Below are positions 9,309 through 18,381 of a stretch of DNA of 64,000 bases, one piece after another. A program made the translations under genes and the position numbers. Source of the DNA: an uncultured Duncaniella sp. (GTDB lineage: Bacteria; Bacteroidota; Bacteroidia; Bacteroidales; Muribaculaceae); NCBI GenBank assembly GCA_910586305.1, contig CAJUGS010000015.1:1-64000 (forward strand), given 5' to 3'. Under the pieces are notes generated by a model. It saw only the letters and a program-made list of their open reading frames with translations. It made no database searches and had not been told where the DNA came from. Each line of letters begins with the position of its first letter. The stretch's first letter is position 1.

Positions 9309-10817
9309 ATGAAAAACAGCATTCTCCTTACAGCCACTCTCGTGCTCACCGTCCTTCCTCTTGCAGCCCGGGAGCAACCCAAAGGACAGCCTCAGCGACC
9401 ACGACAGTCGTTTGAGGAATTCAGGAAGGGGCTACATGACGATTACAACTCATTCCGAAAGGAGATTCTTGACCGATACGACAAGTTTCTCGACGGTGTG
9501 TGGGTCAACTACGAACAATTCAAAGGAGAAGAGGCTGATTCCCGTCCCAAACCGCGCTCAGCTCCTAAAGCAGAGCCTGGAAATGCAACACCGTCGGCCC
9601 ATCCCCTTCCGTCAGTTCCTCTACCTGAAGCCCCTGCCGAAAAGGAAATAGAACCGCAGAAGCAGACTGCGCCGCAACCAACCATTCCGACAGTACCCAC
9701 ATTGGTTACCACCAAACCAAGAGGAGACTTCGAATTTCTGTTCTACGAGACTCCGGTCTCAATGCCCGACACAGATGTGAAGATAGCTATGCGTTTATCT
9801 CAGACCTCTGACTATGCATCACAGTGGCGCCAGCTTGCCAAAGACACTGAAGTACGTGTGCTTATGGGAGAAGTGGAGAAAAAGGCTTCCGAATGGGGCT
9901 TGAACGATTATCTCAAATATCGTCTGATCTCCTCATACATCGATGCCCGCTATGCAGGTGCCGATATTTCTTCTCGCACTTCGCTCAAGCACTTCATCCT
10001 GGCAAATATGGGCTACGGAGTGCGCCTCGGCCTCAATGCCCATGGGCGGCCGTTACTTCTGGTGCCATGTCGACAACAGGTATTCGCCAAAATGTTTATC
10101 CGTATAGACGGAAAGAAATACTACGTGTTCGGGACCGAAGACTCTGATCCGTCGGACAGCCGTAACGCCACCATATCAACCTGTCAGCTTCCGGGCAATA
10201 ACAATCCAGGCACCGACATGGATTTACGTCTGAACACTCTCAGTCTGCCCTACACTCCTCATAGTTTCACACTGTCGGCGGCAGGGCTAACTGTGAGCGG
10301 TGAGATTAATTCTGCCATATTCCCGGTGCTCTACCGTTATCCCCAGATGCCAACAGCAGATTTCGCCCGCTCCAGCGTGTGTCCCGATGTGAGAGACCAG
10401 ATAGTCTCACAGCTTAAGACACAGCTCGAGGGAAAAGATGAACGAGAGGCTGTCGACACACTTCTAAAGTTCGTACAAGAGGCGTTCGAATATGCCACCG
10501 ACGGAGATTATCACGGGTTTGAGAAACCGTATTTCTTTGAAGAGACACTCTTCTATCCCAAATGTGACTGCGAGGACCGTGCCATTTTCTACACCTACCT
10601 TCTGTGGAATGTTCTCGGTCTGGAAAATCATCTCATCAATTATCCCGGGCATGAGAGCGCGTCGGTCAAACTCACCACACCCATCACAGGCGACGCTTAC
10701 GAACACCAGGGAGCATATTTCTATATTTCCGATCCAACGTTTATAGGCTCACGTACAGGAATGTGTATGCCGGCCTATCTCACCGAAACACCCGCAATCG
10801 ACTTGTACTATAAGTAA
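9309..10817 (+). CDS. Exported transglutaminase-like cysteine protein
   Basis: The start at 9309 is chosen because it opens a clean signal peptide (MKNSILLTATLVLTVLPLAA); upstream in-frame codons would add 23 hydrophilic residues. A low-complexity proline-rich linker (about 80-140) leads to a long central region. The C-terminal domain shows a transglutaminase-like triad in order: Cys421 in 'CEDRA', His448 in 'YPGHES' and Asp475 in 'ISDPT'. Such folds act as cysteine peptidases, amidases or cross-linking enzymes. It is the last gene of the operon, giving it a second cysteine-enzyme fold besides the caspase. The substrate is unknown; an inactive scaffold is possible but the triad looks complete. 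Confidence 0.75.
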   Translation: MKNSILLTATLVLTVLPLAAREQPKGQPQRPRQSFEEFRKGLHDDYNSFRKEILDRYDKFLDGVWVNYEQFKGEEADSRPKPRSAPKAEPGNATPSAHPLPSVPLPEAPAEKEIEPQKQTAPQPTIPTVPTLVTTKPRGDFEFLFYETPVSMPDTDVKIAMRLSQTSDYASQWRQLAKDTEVRVLMGEVEKKASEWGLNDYLKYRLISSYIDARYAGADISSRTSLKHFILANMGYGVRLGLNAHGRPLLLVPCRQQVFAKMFIRIDGKKYYVFGTEDSDPSDSRNATISTCQLPGNNNPGTDMDLRLNTLSLPYTPHSFTLSAAGLTVSGEINSAIFPVLYRYPQMPTADFARSSVCPDVRDQIVSQLKTQLEGKDEREAVDTLLKFVQEAFEYATDGDYHGFEKPYFFEETLFYPKCDCEDRAIFYTYLLWNVLGLENHLINYPGHESASVKLTTPITGDAYEHQGAYFYISDPTFIGSRTGMCMPAYLTETPAIDLYYK

Positions 10818-10832
10818 CCCACATAATAATAC

Positions 10833-10894
10833 AATATAATACAATCTCCCCCCACTTTGCTGTATAGTGAAGTGGGGGGAGATTGTATTATATT
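10833..10894. terminator. Bidirectional terminator, perfect 25-bp stem
   Basis: Bases 10833-10857 and 10870-10894 are exact inverted repeats around a 12-base loop. A six-G/six-C core is flanked by AT-rich ends, so both strands leave a U-rich 3' end. It lies between the rightward caspase operon (ends 10817) and the leftward Nudix gene, whose stop codon begins at 10895. The size and exactness are unusual. Confidence 0.9.
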
Positions 10895-11395
10895 CTATTC
10901 TCCGAAGAGACGTACAAACTCGTCGGCAAAGTTCGGGGTGAAAATATCGGAGCCAAGGGATGCACGGATTTCATCGAGAGTCCAGAAGCGCCCCTCATCA
11001 ACCTCATCGGAAGGCGAAGGAGAGATGTCGGTCACAGTGCGGAAACTGTTCACGAGCTCTCGCTCACGGGTAGACTGAAACACATAGCGTGCAAGAGGTT
11101 CCGGATCAAACTGCTCGAGGCCAAGCTCCTCTCGGGCTTCCCGGCGAAGAGCAGTCAACACATCCTCTCCGAGGTCTATGTGTCCGCCCACGGCTGTGTC
11201 CCAACGTCCGGGCTGGATATCTTTCCACAAGGGCCGTTTCTGCAGATACAGCCGCCCCTCGCGGTCAAACACGTGGAGATGCACCACAGGGTGAAGCAGC
11301 ATGGAGCCTCCGTGGCATTCGCCTCTGGAAGCACGTCCAATCACATTACCCTCCTCGTCGACTATCGGAAACAACTCCGATGAATTGTCCTTCAT
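10895..11395 (-). CDS. Nudix hydrolase
   Basis: 166 residues with a full Nudix box: 'GGHIDLGEDVLTALRRE' continuing to 'AREELGL', matching G-x5-E-x7-REUxEExGU. Overall similarity is to the YfcD/isopentenyl-diphosphate-isomerase-like branch ('LYLQKRPLWKDIQPGRWDTAVGGH'). Members hydrolyse nucleoside diphosphate derivatives; the substrate cannot be told from sequence. It follows the aquaporin gene by four bases on the same strand, so the two are probably cotranscribed. Transcription ends at the 25-bp hairpin touching its stop codon. Confidence 0.88.
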   Translation of the reverse strand: MKDNSSELFPIVDEEGNVIGRASRGECHGGSMLLHPVVHLHVFDREGRLYLQKRPLWKDIQPGRWDTAVGGHIDLGEDVLTALRREAREELGLEQFDPEPLARYVFQSTRERELVNSFRTVTDISPSPSDEVDEGRFWTLDEIRASLGSDIFTPNFADEFVRLFGE

Positions 11396-11399
11396 GCCG

Positions 11400-12089
11400 T
11401 TATCGTCCTTTTATGATATTCCAGACACCTGATGACGCGAGAGCGCCGAGGAAAGGAGCAACGATGAACAGCCAAAGCTGGCTTATGGGAGTGCAGTCGC
11501 CACTGATAGCCGAGAAGATAGCCGGGCCGATGGAACGAGCCGGATTGACAGAGGTACCGGTGACAGGAATACATACTATATGGACAAGCACGAGGGTGAG
11601 ACCGATGGCCAGACCTGCAAACGCCCCGGCACCCTTCTTGTCGTCGGTAGAGCCGAGCACCACAAGAACAAATATAAAGGTGAACACCGCTTCGGCGATG
11701 AATGCCTGCCACATATTACCGTCGGCATACGAGTTGGCTCCCGTGGTGGTGCCTCCGAGGTGATCTCCTGTGGAAACGAGCACCCATAGCACAAACGACG
11801 CGATGATGGCGCCGATACACTGGAACACCATGTAACCGGCAGCTTCTTTACCACTCATGCGTCCATTGGCCCACACGCCGAGAGTGATAGCCGGATTGAT
11901 ATGGCATCCCGAAATACCGCCGATGGCATAGGCCATACCCACTACTGAAAGACCAAAGGCAAAAGCCACTGCGAGGGTCGAGGCATTGGCTGCACCCGAG
12001 AGACCGTCAAAACCGGAAAAGATGGCGCTACCACAGCCCATCAGAACAAGGACAAACGTCCCGACCATTTCTGCCAAATACTTTTTCAT
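11400..12089 (-). CDS. aqpZ: Aquaporin Z-type water channel (MIP family)
   Basis: 229 residues with six membrane segments and both pore motifs: 'HINPAITLG' in the first half and 'VNPARSIGP' in the second. The arginine of the selectivity filter follows the second NPA, and the first NPA loop is preceded by 'GISGCH', as in AqpZ rather than glycerol facilitators. The start at 12089 (MKKYLAEMVGTF) is preferred over an upstream in-frame codon that would add 22 polar residues. It acts in the inner membrane for water movement. The Nudix gene follows within four bases. Confidence 0.92.
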   Translation of the reverse strand: MKKYLAEMVGTFVLVLMGCGSAIFSGFDGLSGAANASTLAVAFAFGLSVVGMAYAIGGISGCHINPAITLGVWANGRMSGKEAAGYMVFQCIGAIIASFVLWVLVSTGDHLGGTTTGANSYADGNMWQAFIAEAVFTFIFVLVVLGSTDDKKGAGAFAGLAIGLTLVLVHIVCIPVTGTSVNPARSIGPAIFSAISGDCTPISQLWLFIVAPFLGALASSGVWNIIKGR

Positions 12090-12192
12090 GTTCTTGTGTT
12101 TGGAAGTGTTTATTAATGTTAGTTGAAAGTTTCGTGAGTGCGTAAAGTTATGCAAAAATTATTAGTATTTCAAAATATTCGGGAAATTTCCG

Positions 12193-12200
12193 TATTTTTG
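12193..12200 (+). promoter_or_regulatory. Probable -7 element for the C69 dipeptidase gene
   Basis: TATTTTTG fits TANNTTTG and lies about 50 bases before the first start codon. No clear TTG is seen at the expected -33 spacing, so this is a weaker call than the other promoters. Confidence 0.45.
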
Positions 12201-12249
12201 CATTGATTAAACAATAACGCTGACATAAAATTTAAAGTTCACGCCAATC

Positions 12250-13899
12250 ATGACACAACCCATAATGAAACTGCGTACTCTTTTCTTAGCCCTTGCAGCC
12301 CTGGCCTGGCAGGCGGCTTACCCCTGCACGAGTCTCATCGCGGGCAAGAACGCGACAACAGACGGCTCGGTATTCGTGACCTACGCCGCCGACAGCCACA
12401 CCCTGTACGGCGAACTCTACAACACCCCGGCAGCCGACCACGCCCCCGGCGCGATGCGCGATATCTACGATTGGGACTCAGGACGCTATCTGGGAAAGAT
12501 ACCGCAGCCCGCACACACTTATGCCACTATCGGCAACATGAACGAGCACGGCCTGACCATAGCTGAAAGCACTTGGGGCGGACGCGAGGAACTGGAGGAC
12601 ACCACCGGCATAATGGACTATGGCTCGCTGATATATGTGACCCTCGAACGTGCCCGCAATGCCCGCGAGGCGGTGAAGATAATGACTGACCTTGTTAAGG
12701 ACTATGGCTACCATTCGAGTGGCGAGTCGTTCTCGATAGCTGATTCCGACGAAGCCTGGATTATGGAGCTCATAGGCAAAGGAGGCAAGGAGAAAGGAGC
12801 CGTATGGGTGGCCCGCAGAGTGCCCGACGACTGTATATCGGGCCATGCCAACTTCCCGCGTATACACAAGTTCCCGCTCAACGATCCCGAAAACACAATC
12901 TACTCGCCCGACGTGATAGACTTCGCCCGCAAGATGGGATACTATAAGGGCAAGGATGAGGACTTCAGTTTCTCGTCGGCCTACGGAGTGCTCGACGGAA
13001 CAGCCACACGCGGTTGTGACGGACGAGTGTGGAGCTACTTCAACCGTTTCAAAGACGGTATGGACCGCTATCTGCCCTGGATTATCGAGTCGAAAGGCGA
13101 GGTGATGCCACTGTGGGTGAAGCCCGACAAGAAGGTCTCGGCCACCGACATGAAATGGATGATGCGCGATCACTTCGAAGGCACCCCAATGGACATGACA
13201 AAGGATGTCGGAGCAGGCCCTTATGCCGTTCCCTACCGCTGGAGGCCGATGACATTTAAAGTGGACGGCAAAGAATATCTCAACGAGAGAGCTATCGCCA
13301 CACAGCAGACAGGATTCTCATTTGTGTCCCAGATGAACGAAAACCATCCCGAGCAGATGAAGGGTATACTCTGGTTTGGCGTCGACGATGCCAACACCTG
13401 TGTTTACATACCTGTCTACAACTGTGTCGAGAAGGCCCCACACGAGTTCGCACACGGAAACGGCGATATGCTGACACTTTCGTGGGATGCCGCGTTCTGG
13501 GTGAACAACTACGTGGCCAACCAGGCCTACAACCGATACTCCCAGATGATTCCCGACATCCGCCGTGTGCAGAACGCCGAAGAGGAGACACTCGACAAGG
13601 AAGTTGCCGCACTCATGACAGGGGTAAAGGGAATGAGTCCCGAGGATGCCAAGGAAGTGCTCCGTGCCCACACCGACATGGCCTCACAGCGATATGTGAA
13701 ACGATACAAGCAGCTGGGCGACTACCTGCTGGTGAAATACCTCGACGGTAATGTGAAGAAAGAGAAGGACGGCAAGTTTGAGCGTACACCCGAAGGAATG
13801 GCCGTTTATCCCGACTTCCCCGGATACGATGAGCGCTACTACCGTGCGATTGCCGACGAGACTGGCGACCATCTGCGCGTGAGAGAAATCAAAAAGTAA
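12250..13899 (+). CDS. Exported dipeptidase, peptidase family C69
   Basis: An N-terminal signal-like helix ends directly before 'CTSLIAGKNATTDGS', the hallmark of family C69: the cysteine (residue 26) becomes the N-terminal nucleophile after processing. 'GESFSIADSDEAWIMELIG' and the following segments also match the family. Length (549) is usual. ATG at 12250 or 12265 are both possible; the second gives a tighter signal peptide. It would cleave dipeptides in the periplasm. The stop overlaps the next start (TAATG at 13897), so the helicase is translationally coupled, although the functions seem unrelated. Confidence 0.9.
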   Translation: MTQPIMKLRTLFLALAALAWQAAYPCTSLIAGKNATTDGSVFVTYAADSHTLYGELYNTPAADHAPGAMRDIYDWDSGRYLGKIPQPAHTYATIGNMNEHGLTIAESTWGGREELEDTTGIMDYGSLIYVTLERARNAREAVKIMTDLVKDYGYHSSGESFSIADSDEAWIMELIGKGGKEKGAVWVARRVPDDCISGHANFPRIHKFPLNDPENTIYSPDVIDFARKMGYYKGKDEDFSFSSAYGVLDGTATRGCDGRVWSYFNRFKDGMDRYLPWIIESKGEVMPLWVKPDKKVSATDMKWMMRDHFEGTPMDMTKDVGAGPYAVPYRWRPMTFKVDGKEYLNERAIATQQTGFSFVSQMNENHPEQMKGILWFGVDDANTCVYIPVYNCVEKAPHEFAHGNGDMLTLSWDAAFWVNNYVANQAYNRYSQMIPDIRRVQNAEEETLDKEVAALMTGVKGMSPEDAKEVLRAHTDMASQRYVKRYKQLGDYLLVKYLDGNVKKEKDGKFERTPEGMAVYPDFPGYDERYYRAIADETGDHLRVREIKK

Positions 13900-16223
13900 T
13901 GGCAGAGGAATATCTCGACAAACTCAATGACCAGCAAAGGGAGGCCGTGGCATATTGCGACGGCCCCCAGCTTGTCATAGCAGGCGCAGGATCGGGAAAG
14001 ACACGCGTACTCACCTACAAAATAGTGCATCTGCTCTACCATGGCTACGAACCGTGGCGCATACTCGCGTTGACCTTCACCAACAAGGCGGCACGCGAGA
14101 TGAGGGAGCGAATAGAGCAACTCACAGGCCCTGACACCTCGTCCAAGCTCTGGATGGGAACATTTCACTCCATATTTGCCCGCATATTGCGGCAAAACGC
14201 CGAACTGATAGGCTTCAAAAGCTCCTTCACCATCTACGACGCATCCGACTCCAAGTCTCTCGTAAAAAGCATCGTGAAGGATATGCAGCTTGACGAGAAA
14301 GTCTACAAGCCGTCCACTGTGCTCGGCTCCATCTCCTGGGCCAAGAACGCCCTGGTGTCCCCGGAGGCCTATGCGGCCGACCGCGAACTGATGGAGGCCG
14401 ACCGCCGCGCACGACGACCGCTGACAGCCGAAATCTATCGCGCTTACCGCGACCGCTGTATTGTGGCCGGAGCAATGGACTTCGACGACTTGCTCTACTA
14501 CATGAACCTGTTGCTTGTGGAGCATCCCGACGTGAGAAGACACTATCGCGAGTTCTTCCGCTACATACTTGTGGACGAGTACCAGGACACCAACCATGCG
14601 CAACACCGCATTGTCACCCTAATGACCGGCGACGAGCAAAAACTGTGTGTCGTGGGCGACGATGCCCAGAGCATCTACTCCTTCCGCGGAGCAAACATAC
14701 GCAACATACTCGACCTGAGACAGTCATTTCCAAAACTCGAGACATTCAAGCTCGAACAAAACTACCGCTCGACACGCAACATCATCGAGGCCGCCGGCAG
14801 CCTCATCGACAAGAATACCGAACAGATACCCAAGAAGGTCTTCTCGGAGAACGACCGCGGAGCACGTATCGACGTGACACGCTGCTACAGTGACTTCGAA
14901 GAGGCCTATCAGGTGGCTGCCAAACTGTCTCAGCGCAAAATCGCCACAGGCGACTCTTTCGACGAATTTGCCATCCTGTACCGCACAAACGCCCAGAGCC
15001 GTGTGCTGGAAGAGGCACTAAGAAAGCGCAACATCCCCTATCGCATCTACGGAGGACTCTCCTTCTACCAGCGCAAGGAGGTGAAAGACGCCGTGGCCTA
15101 TATGCGTCTGTCGGTAAACCCCGACGATGACGAAGCCCTGCGCCGAGTTATCAACACTCCGGCAAGAGGAATCGGAGAGACAACACTGGCCAAGCTCACA
15201 CGCACAGCTATAGATAACAACACCAGCATATGGCAGGTGTTGCACCGCCCTGACGAATTCCCAACCGAGCTGAACAATGGCACCAAACGCAAACTATCGG
15301 CCTTCTACACCCTCATCGACAGTTTTCTTGAACTGACAGACCAAAAGGAGAATGCCTACACTGTGGCCAGAAAAATCGTGGAAGACACCGGCCTTTACTC
15401 AATGTATCTCCACGACAACACGCCCGAAAACATCTCGAAGAGAGAGAATCTCGAAGAACTGCTGTCGGGTGTGAAAGAATTTGTCGAGACTGCCACAGAG
15501 CAAGGTGGAGACACCGGGCTGACGTCATTTCTGAGCGAGATTTCGCTTGCCACCGACCAGGACTCCGACACCGAGGCGGAGGAACACGTGACACTCATGA
15601 CAGCCCACTCGGCGAAAGGTCTGGAATTCAACAATGTATTCATTGTCGGAGTTGAAGAAGATCTTTTCCCCTCCTCCATGTCAGCCAACGACTTCAAAGG
15701 GGTTGAAGAGGAACGCCGACTACTATACGTGGCAATGACACGAGCACGACACTACTGCATGATGAGCTATGCCGTATCGCGCTTCCGCAACGGACAACCC
15801 ACCACTCCCCGCCCCTCGCGGTTCATCGGCGACATCGATTCCTCCTACCTGCATCTCGACACCGGAAACGACTTCCGCGATAAGGTCGAGCCGCGCAGAA
15901 CCGCCACGGCCAGACCGGCGGTAAGGTTCACACCGCCGTCAATGGCCGGAAGTGCCGTCTCGCTCAACGAGCTGCGCCGCCCGGTCATGCCGCCGGCACA
16001 CACACAATCCACTGCAGCGACAGCTACCGGCGGGGATATGTCTCGCCATACACCCTCGGAAGTGTCGGTCGGCACGAGAATCGAACACGCAAAGTTCGGA
16101 CGTGGCGAGATTACAGGCATTGACACCGCCGGTACCGACCCGAGAATGACCGTGAAATTCGACAACGACAGCATGGATTCACGCACACTCCTATTTAAAT
16201 TCGCAAAATTCAATATCCTATGA
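13899..16223 (+). CDS. pcrA: UvrD/PcrA-type ATP-dependent DNA helicase
   Basis: Superfamily 1A motifs appear in order: Walker A 'GAGSGKT' near residue 30, 'LTFTNKAAREM' (Ia), 'DEYQDT' (II), 'DDAQSIYSFRGA' (III), 'NYRST' (IV), 'TAHSAKGLEF' (V) and 'VAMTRAR' (VI). The C-terminal 60 residues ('GTRIEHAKFGRGEI...VKFD') form the Tudor-like domain typical of PcrA/UvrD. Such enzymes unwind DNA 3'-5' in repair and clear stalled complexes. The gene overlaps both neighbours by 1-4 bases. The name PcrA versus UvrD is a matter of convention in this phylum. Confidence 0.93.
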   Translation: MAEEYLDKLNDQQREAVAYCDGPQLVIAGAGSGKTRVLTYKIVHLLYHGYEPWRILALTFTNKAAREMRERIEQLTGPDTSSKLWMGTFHSIFARILRQNAELIGFKSSFTIYDASDSKSLVKSIVKDMQLDEKVYKPSTVLGSISWAKNALVSPEAYAADRELMEADRRARRPLTAEIYRAYRDRCIVAGAMDFDDLLYYMNLLLVEHPDVRRHYREFFRYILVDEYQDTNHAQHRIVTLMTGDEQKLCVVGDDAQSIYSFRGANIRNILDLRQSFPKLETFKLEQNYRSTRNIIEAAGSLIDKNTEQIPKKVFSENDRGARIDVTRCYSDFEEAYQVAAKLSQRKIATGDSFDEFAILYRTNAQSRVLEEALRKRNIPYRIYGGLSFYQRKEVKDAVAYMRLSVNPDDDEALRRVINTPARGIGETTLAKLTRTAIDNNTSIWQVLHRPDEFPTELNNGTKRKLSAFYTLIDSFLELTDQKENAYTVARKIVEDTGLYSMYLHDNTPENISKRENLEELLSGVKEFVETATEQGGDTGLTSFLSEISLATDQDSDTEAEEHVTLMTAHSAKGLEFNNVFIVGVEEDLFPSSMSANDFKGVEEERRLLYVAMTRARHYCMMSYAVSRFRNGQPTTPRPSRFIGDIDSSYLHLDTGNDFRDKVEPRRTATARPAVRFTPPSMAGSAVSLNELRRPVMPPAHTQSTAATATGGDMSRHTPSEVSVGTRIEHAKFGRGEITGIDTAGTDPRMTVKFDNDSMDSRTLLFKFAKFNIL

Positions 16224-17353
16224 AGGTCAACGAGATACCAACTCCGTTCTATGTGGTCTACGAGGACCGTCTGCGTCACAACCTCGAGCTTATCACCCGA
16301 GTGGAGCGTGAGGCAGGCGTAAACATCATCATGGCATTCAAGGCCAACGCCTTGTGGAAGACATTCCACATAGTGAGGGAATACAACCGTGACTTCACTG
16401 CAAGCTCGCTCAACGAGCTCAGACTCGGCAATGAGGAACTTGGCGGAGAAGCCCATGTGTACTGTCCGGTCTACACCGAGGCCACCATAGGTGAATTTCT
16501 CTCACGCGCCACCCATATCACTTTCAATTCACTGGCTCAATGGGAGAAATACGGACATCGAGCCCTCGAAGCCGGCGTCTCTCCGGGCCTAAGAGTAAAT
16601 CCTCAATGCTCTGTTATCGAGACCGAGATCTACAATCCTGCACTCCCCGGCTCACGCTTCGGGGTAACGGCGGAACAGCTCGGCGGACAGTTGCCCGAAG
16701 GCCTTGAAGGACTTCACTTCCACGCCCTTTGCGAAAGCAGTTCCCACGATCTCGCCAAGGTGCTTGCAGCCTTTGAAGAACAATTCAGAGAATACCTTCC
16801 ACAACTGAAATGGGTGAATTTCGGAGGCGGACATCTTATGACCCGCGAAGGCTATGACACAGGCCACCTCGTTGAACTTCTGCACGGATTCCGCTCACGC
16901 TATCCGTGGCTCAATGTTGTCCTCGAACCTGGAAGTGCATGGATGTGGCGCACAGGTGACCTCATCACTTCCGTGCTCGACGTGGTGGAGAACCAGGGAG
17001 TGAAGACAGCCATCATCGATGCATCATTCGCCTGTCATATGCCCGACTGTCTTGAAATGCCTTATAAACCGGCCATTACCGAGAGCGTCGAGGAGGCGCC
17101 CGGACTTCCTGTCTATCGCCTCGGCGGAAACTCCTGCCTGAGTGGCGACTACGTGGGCGACTGGACATTTCCATGTCCTCTCAAAGCCGGCGACCGTCTG
17201 ACATTGGAGGACATGAACCACTACACAACGGTGAAGACAACAATGTTTAACGGCATACAGCATCCCGCGATTGTGCTTTGCGAAAGGGATGGAGGCGAAT
17301 GCCGCTACCTGCGCCGGTTTGAATACGAAGACTACAAAAACCGCATGAGCTAA
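16220..17353 (+). CDS. nspC: Carboxynorspermidine decarboxylase
   Basis: PLP-dependent fold-III decarboxylase of 377 residues. 'IIMAFKANALW' contains the Schiff-base lysine, 'HFHALCESS' the glycine/histidine phosphate-binding region, 'EPGSAWMW' a PLP-binding turn, and 'DASFACHMPDCLEMPY' the substrate-side loop that marks NspC. It removes CO2 from carboxynorspermidine or carboxyspermidine in the polyamine route used by many Bacteroidota. Its partner carboxyspermidine dehydrogenase is not in the window. The ATG overlaps the helicase stop by four bases. Confidence 0.93.
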   Translation: MKVNEIPTPFYVVYEDRLRHNLELITRVEREAGVNIIMAFKANALWKTFHIVREYNRDFTASSLNELRLGNEELGGEAHVYCPVYTEATIGEFLSRATHITFNSLAQWEKYGHRALEAGVSPGLRVNPQCSVIETEIYNPALPGSRFGVTAEQLGGQLPEGLEGLHFHALCESSSHDLAKVLAAFEEQFREYLPQLKWVNFGGGHLMTREGYDTGHLVELLHGFRSRYPWLNVVLEPGSAWMWRTGDLITSVLDVVENQGVKTAIIDASFACHMPDCLEMPYKPAITESVEEAPGLPVYRLGGNSCLSGDYVGDWTFPCPLKAGDRLTLEDMNHYTTVKTTMFNGIQHPAIVLCERDGGECRYLRRFEYEDYKNRMS

Positions 17354-17357
17354 CTCT

Positions 17358-18371
17358 ATGGAAAAAAACGGAAAGAGACCGAGATTCTCAGTAATTGTGC
17401 CTGTCTACAATCGCCCCGACGAGGTTGCCGACCTTATGCGCAGCCTTGACGAACAGACCTGCAAGGACTTCGAAACGGTGATTGTGGAGGACGGCTCGAC
17501 CGTCAGATGCGAGAAGGCGGTGAAAGACTTTCCCGGTGTAAACTCGAAATACTTCTTCAAGGAAAACGAAGGAAGATCCATAGCACGCAACTACGGAATG
17601 GAGCGTGCCGAGGGAGACTACTTCATCTTCTTTGACAGCGACTGCGTGATACCGCCCGGCTATTTCGCAACACTGTCACGCATCCTTGACGCGAATCCAT
17701 GCGACGCCTTCGGCGGGCCGGACGCAGCACACTCTTCGTTTTCGACCACACAGAAGGCAATCAACTATGCCATGACCTCGTTTCTCACAACCGGAGGAAT
17801 ACGTGGCGGCAAGGTGAGTCTTGAGAAATTTACTCCGCGCACATTCAACATGGGATTCTCACGCGCCGTCTATGAACGCGTCGGAGGATTCCGTGAGATG
17901 TTCTCCGAAGATATCGACATGAGCACACGCATACGCAACGAGGGGTTCTCCATTACTCTCATAAGAGATGCGTTCGTATATCACAAACGCAGGATAGACC
18001 TCCGCAAATTCTTCCGCCAGGTCCATGTGTTCGGAATGTCGCGCATCACCCTCCGTCTGCTCTACCCCGGTTCCATGAAACTTGTCCACACCCTTCCGGC
18101 TATCGCAGTTATGGTCGGAGTGGCAATGCTTCTTCTCGGCCTCTTCGTATCCCCATGGTGGCTGCTGCCGCCGGCTGTGTATCTCGCAGCCATCTTCGTC
18201 ACCGCGCTTGCCTCAACCCGTTCGGTAGCCATAGCCGCAAAAGCCGTACCGGCAAGCGTGATACAGATAGCCGGCTACGGCTCTGGATTCATCCGCGCAT
18301 ATTTCACCAAAATTCTTCTTGGCCGCGGACGTGACATAGAGGAGGAAATACTCATACGCAAAGGTAAATAA
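17358..18371 (+). CDS. Membrane glycosyltransferase, family 2
   Basis: A GT-A fold opens at 'FSVIVPVYNRPDEV' (about 9-22), with 'VIVEDGST' and the metal-binding DxD in 'FFDSDCVIPPGY' (about residue 93). 'GGFREMFSEDIDMSTRI' gives the usual ED acceptor motif. Two or three hydrophobic segments near the C-terminus (about 235-300) anchor it. It probably transfers a sugar to a lipid or surface glycan, but donor and acceptor cannot be read. The start lies five bases after nspC. Confidence 0.88.
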   Translation: MEKNGKRPRFSVIVPVYNRPDEVADLMRSLDEQTCKDFETVIVEDGSTVRCEKAVKDFPGVNSKYFFKENEGRSIARNYGMERAEGDYFIFFDSDCVIPPGYFATLSRILDANPCDAFGGPDAAHSSFSTTQKAINYAMTSFLTTGGIRGGKVSLEKFTPRTFNMGFSRAVYERVGGFREMFSEDIDMSTRIRNEGFSITLIRDAFVYHKRRIDLRKFFRQVHVFGMSRITLRLLYPGSMKLVHTLPAIAVMVGVAMLLLGLFVSPWWLLPPAVYLAAIFVTALASTRSVAIAAKAVPASVIQIAGYGSGFIRAYFTKILLGRGRDIEEEILIRKGK

Positions 18372-18381
18372 CCATCCACAT

